A stretch of DNA of 49,823 nt, from the NCBI GenBank assembly GCA_022360575.1, contig JAKSCO010000260.1, forward strand, positions 1 to 49,823, in the 5' to 3' direction. The DNA is from Bacteroidales bacterium (GTDB lineage: Bacteria; Bacteroidota; Bacteroidia; Bacteroidales; UBA12077). The notes beneath the pieces are model-generated. The model was given only the letters and a program-made list of their open reading frames with translations, was not told the origin of the DNA and searched no databases. The translations under genes were made by a program, and so were the position numbers. Shown piece after piece: positions 44,467 through 49,823 of this stretch. Within the stretch, counting starts at the first letter, position 1. Each line of letters begins with the position of its first letter.

Positions 44467-45720
44467 ATGGGATTCAAACGTGTAGTTATAACAGGGTTGG
44501 GAGCAATTACTCCTATAGGAAACAATGTTGAAGAATATTGGGGAAATTTAATGAATGGTGTAAGTGGTTCGGATCTTATTACACATTTTGATGCATCAAA
44601 ATTTAAAACAAGATTTGCTTGCGAAGTTAAAAACTTCGATGCATCAGCTCATTTTGATAGAAAAGAAGCTCGCAAATTAGATCGTTTTGCTCAATTTGCA
44701 CTTGTTGTTGCAGAGCAAGCAATGCTTGATTCTAAATTAGATTTAGAAGCTATCAATCACGATAAAGCTGGTGTTATTTGGGGATCTGGAATAGGCGGAA
44801 TTAATACATTTTTAGAAGAAGTTAGAGCTTATGTTAAAGGAGATTGTACTCCAAGGTATAGCCCTTTCTTTATTCCTAAAATGATTTCTGATATTGCTGC
44901 CGGACATATTTCTATGAAATATAATTTCCGTGGTCCTAATTTTACTACAGTTTCAGCATGTGCATCATCAACCAATGCTATGATTGATGCTCTTAATTAT
45001 ATTCGCTTAGGGAAAGCTGATATTTTTATTACTGGAGGATCAGAGGCTTCTATTAATGAAGCTGGAATGGGTGGGTTTAGTTCTATGCAGGCTATTTCTA
45101 CTAAAAATGATGAGTGCAAAACAGCATCTCGACCTTTCTGTAAAACACGAGATGGATTTGTTATGGGAGAAGGAGGAGCTGCTCTTATATTCGAAGAATT
45201 AGAGCATGCTAAAAAGCGTGGAGCTAAAATTTATGCCGAAGTTGTTGGCGGAGGTATGTCTGCCGATGCTTACCATCTTACTGCACCACACCCTGAGGGT
45301 TTAGGAGCAATGAATGTTATGAAGAATGCTTTAGAAGATGCTAATATGAAACCTGAAGAGATTGATTATATCAATGTTCATGGTACAGCAACACCTAGAG
45401 GTGATGTAGCTGAATTATTAGGAATACAAGAAGTATTCGGAGATCATGCTTATGACTTAAATATAAGTTCTACTAAATCGATGACAGGACACTTACTTGG
45501 AGCTGCAGGTGCAATTGAAATATTAGCTGCTTTAGGAGCTATCCAAAATGGAATAATTCCACCTACAATAAACCACGAAGAGAAAGATTCTGATATTGAT
45601 GAAAAGTTAAATTTAACATTGCATCAAGCTCAAAAACGAGAAGTTAATGCAGCGTTAAGTAATACTTTCGGATTCGGAGGTCATAATGCCTCTGTTATTA
45701 TAAAGAAATATTCAGAATAA
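44467..45720 (+). CDS. fabF: 3-oxoacyl-ACP synthase II
   Basis: 417 residues. Thiolase fold with catalytic Cys165 (TVSACASSTNAM), His305 (VHGTATPRGD) and His342 (MTGHLLGAAGA). The last motif NTFGFGGHNAS is complete. The enzyme elongates acyl-ACP by two carbons with malonyl-ACP. It is 40 bp after acpP and 6 bp before rnc. Confidence 0.99.
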   Translation: MGFKRVVITGLGAITPIGNNVEEYWGNLMNGVSGSDLITHFDASKFKTRFACEVKNFDASAHFDRKEARKLDRFAQFALVVAEQAMLDSKLDLEAINHDKAGVIWGSGIGGINTFLEEVRAYVKGDCTPRYSPFFIPKMISDIAAGHISMKYNFRGPNFTTVSACASSTNAMIDALNYIRLGKADIFITGGSEASINEAGMGGFSSMQAISTKNDECKTASRPFCKTRDGFVMGEGGAALIFEELEHAKKRGAKIYAEVVGGGMSADAYHLTAPHPEGLGAMNVMKNALEDANMKPEEIDYINVHGTATPRGDVAELLGIQEVFGDHAYDLNISSTKSMTGHLLGAAGAIEILAALGAIQNGIIPPTINHEEKDSDIDEKLNLTLHQAQKREVNAALSNTFGFGGHNASVIIKKYSE

Positions 45721-45726
45721 AGCTTA

Positions 45727-46455
45727 GTGTCAAGGTATATTTATCCTTTACGATATTATTTATCAAAAGATAAAGAGTATTATAAACTAATTTATCAACT
45801 TGTAGGTTTGTATCCTTCAAACCTGCAAGTTTACAAAATTGCATTTACACACAAGTCTGCAGCTCGACATATGGAGCACAATAAACGTTTAAATAACGAA
45901 CGGTTAGAGTTTCTTGGTGATGCAATTCTTGCCGCGGTTATTGCCGATTCATTATTTACACGTTTCCCATATAAAAGAGAAGGCTTTCTTACAAAATTAC
46001 GAGCTCGTATTGTTAGTCGAGAACGATTAAATAAAATTGCTCTCGAAATGGGTTTGCAGAACTATATAATAGCTCAAAACAAAATTATCGGGACAAAAAA
46101 TATTTATGGCAATGCTTTAGAAGCTCTGATTGGAGCTGTTTACGTTGATAAAGGTTTTGAGAAAACAAAAAAGTTTATAGTTGAAAGGTTAATCAATACC
46201 TACATTGATTTAGAGAAACTTTCGTGTACTAATAGTGATTATAAAAGTCAATTGATTGAGTGGGCTCAAAAAAATAAATACGATTTGTATTTTTCCGATG
46301 AAGAAATTGAAAGTACAGAAACTTGCAAACAATATTTTACTTCACAGGTAATTATTAACGAAGATCCTTTGGGGGTTGGAAAGGGGTTTTCAAAAAAGGA
46401 AGCCCAACAGAAGGCTTCGCGCCAAGCTCTACATTGTATTTCCGAAAAAAAATAA
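45727..46455 (+). CDS. rnc: Ribonuclease III
   Basis: 242 residues with a GTG start at 45727, 6 bp after fabF. The nuclease signature NERLEFLGDA (57-66) and EALIGAVYVDKGF carry the metal-binding acids. The dsRNA-binding domain covers about 170-240, ending GVGKGFSKKEAQQKASRQAL. It matures rRNA and cuts structured RNAs. Its gene order after fabF supports the call. Confidence 0.97.
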   Translation: MSRYIYPLRYYLSKDKEYYKLIYQLVGLYPSNLQVYKIAFTHKSAARHMEHNKRLNNERLEFLGDAILAAVIADSLFTRFPYKREGFLTKLRARIVSRERLNKIALEMGLQNYIIAQNKIIGTKNIYGNALEALIGAVYVDKGFEKTKKFIVERLINTYIDLEKLSCTNSDYKSQLIEWAQKNKYDLYFSDEEIESTETCKQYFTSQVIINEDPLGVGKGFSKKEAQQKASRQALHCISEKK

Positions 46456-46532
46456 TCTTAAATAGCCTTTATTAGAGTATTTTATTTATAGTAAATGAAA
46501 TATTATTATTTTTATTTGTTGAAAATAATAAT

Positions 46533-46958
46533 ATGAGTGCCAAGAAAAAGATATATAAATTAAATACTAATGGTTGCAATTATATACTCATAGGAATAGC
46601 TTCGCACCAGAATGATTATAGATTGACTTGGGCTCTAAATGATAAGTTAAATTATAATTTTATTAAGACAAAAGATCTTGTTGTATATGATTCGAAATTA
46701 AAAGTAGAAAGGTCTTTTGTAACTTATTACTTATCAGATAAACCCGAATTGAATTGTTATTTAATAGCTAATAAATCAGAACAAGGTTTTCTTTTATCAA
46801 ATATGAAAAATATAGATTTTATCTTAAAAATATCATATGATGAATCTGTTGAATTTATAAAAGATTTATTAATTAAATTGAGAGAAATAGATGTTGTAAT
46901 GATTGCATTTATTCTAGAGAGTTTGTTAGATAAACAATTTAAGATATTTGATTTTTAA
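46533..46958 (+). CDS. IPExxxVDY family protein
   Basis: 141 residues. The features ILIGIASHQNDYRLTWALND, CYLIANKSEQGFLL and NMKNIDFILKIS match the IPExxxVDY family that lies beside rnc in many Bacteroidota (the named motif is drifted here). Function unknown. It follows rnc by 77 bp on the same strand and is followed by a terminator-like hairpin. Confidence 0.8.
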   Translation: MSAKKKIYKLNTNGCNYILIGIASHQNDYRLTWALNDKLNYNFIKTKDLVVYDSKLKVERSFVTYYLSDKPELNCYLIANKSEQGFLLSNMKNIDFILKISYDESVEFIKDLLIKLREIDVVMIAFILESLLDKQFKIFDF

Positions 46959-46978
46959 TAGTTAAGCGGCATAAAAAG

Positions 46979-47007
46979 GGAAAGAGAGGTAATCAATCTC
47001 TCTTTCC
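46979..47007 (+). terminator. Hairpin after the IPExxxVDY gene
   Basis: GGAAAGAGAG (46979-46988) pairs perfectly with CTCTCTTTCC (46998-47007), 9-nt loop. It is not followed by a U tract. Confidence 0.6.
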
Positions 47008-47083
47008 TAACCCTAAAATATAAACCTATGTGACAACTTTTCTTGCATATCTTTATTGTCGCTACAAAACTATTTCAAAGAAT

Positions 47084-47120
47084 GGTTAAGTTAATTAAAC
47101 CTTTGTTAAATTATGTTAAA
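47084..47120. promoter_or_regulatory. Possible regulator-binding direct repeats
   Basis: GGTTAAGTTAATTAAACC (47084-47101) is a near palindrome, and GTTAAA occurs at 47105-47110 and 47115-47120, a step of 10 bp. Such spacing suits OmpR-type regulators binding one DNA face, and an OmpR-type regulator is encoded just downstream. Autoregulation is inference. Confidence 0.3.
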
Positions 47121-47147
47121 GATTCAGATAAGAACTAATCAAGCCTT

Positions 47148-47155
47148 TATATTTG
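47148..47155 (+). promoter_or_regulatory. Exact -7 element before the histidine kinase
   Basis: TATATTTG is an exact TAnnTTTG, ending only 7 nt before the start ATG at 47163. Transcription would begin a few bases from the start, so a nearly leaderless mRNA is possible. Confidence 0.45.
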
Positions 47156-47162
47156 TGTTGCT

Positions 47163-48755
47163 ATGCAAAAAAATGTACTTTGGATAATAACAGGAATTTT
47201 ATTGATAAGTGTTGTAGGACTAATAATAGTGCAATCGTATTGGGTTCGCAATGCTGTTAATATAAATAAAGAACAATTTACCCAGATTGTTAATAAAGGT
47301 TTGGATAATATTGTTGATGAAATTGAAAATAGAGAAATGGTTTCTCATGTGGTTAATGAAATGGAACCTTTTCATGATATCTCTCCTACAGGATCACCCT
47401 CGATAAATTATACTTCGAGCCAACATAGTCAGAAAACATTTCAACTGTCGTCGTCGAATATCGAAAAAGAGATATTCGAAATTAAAGCATCCGATTCGTT
47501 AAATATAAGTACACAGTTGCAACAGTTGGGGAATAGTTTTTTGCAGCTAGGATCTAATTCGCAATTACAAGCAAACGAACGAAGCAAGCAAAGCTCGTAC
47601 GGAAAACTTAAGCTATCTCAGGGTTTCTCCGAAAAACTAAATAATCGAACGGTATTTGTCGAAAACGTTGTTAACAAATTAATACAAATTGATGTAGAAC
47701 TCGAAGACAGGATTGACGAAGAAGTTTTAGGGCAGATAATAAAAAGAACTTTCAATAGTCTTGGTATTAATACCAGATACGAGTACTCAATAAAAAAGAA
47801 CAATGCGAGTAGGATATATCAAACGAGTAAATTCAACGAAAGAAAGGCTGTAGAAATGTTTTCGCGACGGTTATTTCCTAACGATATTTTTATTAAGGAT
47901 AATTTCTTGGAGATATATTTCCCTCAACAAAATAGTTTTATTCTAAGATCTACCGGATGGATGGCATCATTGTCGGCTTTTCTTATGTTTATTATGATAC
48001 TCGGATGTGCTATTTCGATTCATATTATGTTTAAACAAAAACGTCTATCTCAGGTGAAAAACGATTTTGTAAATAATATGACCCATGAATTAAAAACTCC
48101 AATATCAACAATATCTTTAGCTTCGCAGATGTTAAAAGACGATAGTATACCCATCGAATCAAAAAACATAAAACACATATCAGGCATAATTGATGACGAA
48201 AGTCGACGTTTGAGTTATCAGGTTGAGAAGGTTTTGAAAACAGCTTTGTTTGATCAAGGCGAATTAAAACTCAGGAAAAAAGAACTTGATGTTCATGGTA
48301 TAATTGAAAGTGTAGTTAGGAATTTTGAAATTCAAGTAGAATCTCGAAAAGGCGTTTTAAATAAACGTTTAGATGCCGAAGATTCGTTTTCGTTTGTAGA
48401 TGAGATTCATTTTACAAATATCATATTTAATTTACTCGATAATGCTGTAAAATATTCGCACTTTGCTCCTAGGATAACTATATCGACAAAAAGCAATAGT
48501 GAAGGAATTTATGTTACAGTAGCAGATAGGGGAATTGGAATTCGAAAACAAGATCAGAAAAGAATTTTCGATCAATTCTATAGAGTATCAACAGGGAATC
48601 GACATGATGTAAAAGGATTTGGCTTAGGGCTAAGTTATGTAAAACGTATAGTTGATGCTCATAATGGAACAATAAGGTTAGATTCGGAGTATAGAAGAGG
48701 AACAAGCTTTGAAATATTTATTCCAAATAACAATATAAATGATGAAAGAACATAA
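47163..48755 (+). CDS. Sensor histidine kinase
   Basis: 530 residues. Two membrane spans (about 6-28 and 268-292) enclose a periplasmic sensor of about 240 residues, Ser/Gln-rich in the middle. The kinase has His308 in NNMTHELKTPIST, an N-box LLDNAVKYS, G1 ADRGIGIR and G2 GFGLGLSYVK. It phosphorylates the overlapping regulator. No HAMP is evident between the last span and the His domain. The arrangement resembles RprX-type kinases of Bacteroidales. Signal unknown. Confidence 0.95.
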   Translation: MQKNVLWIITGILLISVVGLIIVQSYWVRNAVNINKEQFTQIVNKGLDNIVDEIENREMVSHVVNEMEPFHDISPTGSPSINYTSSQHSQKTFQLSSSNIEKEIFEIKASDSLNISTQLQQLGNSFLQLGSNSQLQANERSKQSSYGKLKLSQGFSEKLNNRTVFVENVVNKLIQIDVELEDRIDEEVLGQIIKRTFNSLGINTRYEYSIKKNNASRIYQTSKFNERKAVEMFSRRLFPNDIFIKDNFLEIYFPQQNSFILRSTGWMASLSAFLMFIMILGCAISIHIMFKQKRLSQVKNDFVNNMTHELKTPISTISLASQMLKDDSIPIESKNIKHISGIIDDESRRLSYQVEKVLKTALFDQGELKLRKKELDVHGIIESVVRNFEIQVESRKGVLNKRLDAEDSFSFVDEIHFTNIIFNLLDNAVKYSHFAPRITISTKSNSEGIYVTVADRGIGIRKQDQKRIFDQFYRVSTGNRHDVKGFGLGLSYVKRIVDAHNGTIRLDSEYRRGTSFEIFIPNNNINDERT

Positions 48756-49434
48756 TATAAAAGTATTATTAGCCGAAGACGACGAAAACTTAGGTTCGTT
48801 GCTTCGCGAATATCTAATAGCTAAGGGTCTGAAAACAGATTTATTTGTTAATGGAGAGTTAGCTCTTGAAGGTTTTAAACGCGACAAATACAATATTTGT
48901 ATTTTAGATGTAATGATGCCCAAGATGGATGGTTTTACTTTGGCCGGAGAAATAAAGAAAATAAATAATAATGTCCCTTTTATTTTTCTAACAGCAAAAT
49001 CGCTAAAAGACGACATAATCGAAGGTTTTTCTATTGGTGCCGATGATTATATGACAAAACCTTTTAGTATGGAAGAACTTTTGTTTCGTATAAAGGCAAT
49101 ATTGCGCCGAAGTAATAATAGTAATGTTTCTGAAAGTAATAACGAGTTTTCTATTGGCAGATATGATTTTGATGCACAAAAACAAATTTTAGTTTTAGAC
49201 GATAAAGTGCAAAAGTTAACTACAAAAGAATCGGAATTGTTAAAATTGCTTTGTAACAATATGAATAATATTCTTGAGCGAAACTTTGCTTTGAAAACGA
49301 TTTGGCAAGAAGATAGTTATTTTAATGCTCGTAGTATGGATGTGTATATTACTAAATTGCGCAAGTACTTAAAAGAGGACGAATCGATACAAATTTTAAA
49401 CATACACGGAAAAGGATATAAATTGATTGTATAA
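48739..49434 (+). CDS. OmpR/PhoB-type response regulator
   Basis: 231 residues, overlapping the kinase gene by 17 bp; a second Met one codon in is another possible start. Receiver: LLAEDDE acids, phospho-Asp57 in ICILDVMMPK, Thr/Ala in FLTAKS, and Lys in DDYMTKPF. C-terminal winged helix (about 140-231) ends in RSMDVYITKLRKYLKED and ILNIHGKGYKLIV, the trans_reg_c domain. Partner of the kinase; resembles RprY-type regulators. Confidence 0.97.
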   Translation: MMKEHNIKVLLAEDDENLGSLLREYLIAKGLKTDLFVNGELALEGFKRDKYNICILDVMMPKMDGFTLAGEIKKINNNVPFIFLTAKSLKDDIIEGFSIGADDYMTKPFSMEELLFRIKAILRRSNNSNVSESNNEFSIGRYDFDAQKQILVLDDKVQKLTTKESELLKLLCNNMNNILERNFALKTIWQEDSYFNARSMDVYITKLRKYLKEDESIQILNIHGKGYKLIV

Positions 49435-49435
49435 T

Positions 49436-49823
49436 ATGATTGACCAGCAGAAGAGGGAGATTCGGAAACAGATTAAAAAACTGAAGAACGAATATACGAT
49501 TGAACAGAGAAAAGCAAAATCAGAAATTATAATTAATAAGATAGAAACACTACCTATATTTAAAGAGGCTAAAGTTGTTATGGCCTATTGGTCGATGGAC
49601 GACGAAGTTTTTACTCCTGATTTTATTCTAAAATATTGCACTCAGAAACAAATAATATTACCTGCAGTAAAAGGTGATATCTTGGAGTTAAAGAAATTTG
49701 AAAGCTTAAACGATTTACAAAAAGGCGAACAATTTGGAATTAACGAACCTGTTGGTGAAAATTATGATTCTCCAGAAAAAATTGACCTGATAATAATTCC
49801 AGGTGTTGCTTTCGATTCAGAGA
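49436..49823 (+). CDS. 5-formyltetrahydrofolate cyclo-ligase (3' end missing)
   Basis: ATG at 49436, one base after the regulator stop, and the frame stays open to the window edge (129 codons). MIDQQKREIRKQIKKLKNEY begins it; YWSMDDEVFTPDFI and LIIIPGVAFDSE mark the family, with the PGVAFD nucleotide and substrate motif just inside the window. The enzyme uses ATP to convert 5-formyl-THF to methenyl-THF. The C-terminal quarter lies outside. Confidence 0.92.
   Translation, partial: MIDQQKREIRKQIKKLKNEYTIEQRKAKSEIIINKIETLPIFKEAKVVMAYWSMDDEVFTPDFILKYCTQKQIILPAVKGDILELKKFESLNDLQKGEQFGINEPVGENYDSPEKIDLIIIPGVAFDSE

Overview
The window is AT-rich DNA from a member of the Bacteroidota, probably a marine or anaerobic Bacteroidales-type lineage (Marinifilaceae-like; this lineage is inference). 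The evidence is type IX secretion (T9SS) C-terminal sorting domains, a GG-Bacteroidales RiPP cassette, 6-bladed-propeller and DUF4412 lipoprotein or secreted families, an IPExxxVDY-family protein, a TonB with a long acidic linker, and promoters that fit the Bacteroidota TTG / TAnnTTTG pattern.

Layout: (1) 1-4251, a ribosomally synthesised peptide (RiPP) cassette cut by the window start: the 3' end of a double-Gly-leader precursor with a Cys-rich core, a hairpin, a 6-bladed-propeller lipoprotein, a radical SAM/SPASM maturase and a pseudo-radical-SAM partner. (2) 4244-14182, mostly housekeeping: dnaG, a sirtuin, a tiny T9SS cargo, metG, LD-carboxypeptidase, DUF4412, YraN, a YjbR-like protein, DUF502 and a bleomycin-hydrolase-like C1 peptidase. 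(3) 14224-25400, accessory and partly decaying: a 1204-aa propeller sensor kinase coupled to a LytTR regulator, a wrecked T9SS papain-like protease, a membrane coiled-coil protein, a second wrecked gene, a 1140-aa FG-GAP/cadherin-like T9SS surface protein, and an IS21 istB remnant. (4) 25634-31327: tRNA-Ala(GGC), tonB, ruvC, an S41 peptidase, a lipoprotein, serS, rpmA and rplU. (5) 31537-37575: a small membrane protein, mutL, two rhomboid proteases, an endonuclease/exonuclease/phosphatase-fold protein, a striking 21-bp/105-bp hierarchical repeat ORF, a secreted hypothetical and tRNA-Arg(TCG). (6) 37702-49823: leuS, YitT, an M23 peptidase, a lipoprotein, purN, acpP-fabF-rnc, an IPExxxVDY protein, a two-component pair and a truncated 5-formyltetrahydrofolate cyclo-ligase.

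How it fits together: in the RiPP cassette the precursor supplies the peptide, the SPASM enzyme should modify its core, and the pseudo-rSAM probably acts as a partner; the export genes normally expected are not in view. The envelope theme (T9SS cargo, rhomboids, M23, S41, TonB, LD-carboxypeptidase) matches a surface-active Bacteroidota. The tandem repeat ORF at 36518-36877 and the RiPP cassette are the two most interesting items. Several genes end in tail-to-tail overlaps of 4-14 bp, so intergenic space is small except in the decayed zones around 18.6-19.6, 20.7-21.3 and 24.8-25.6 kb.
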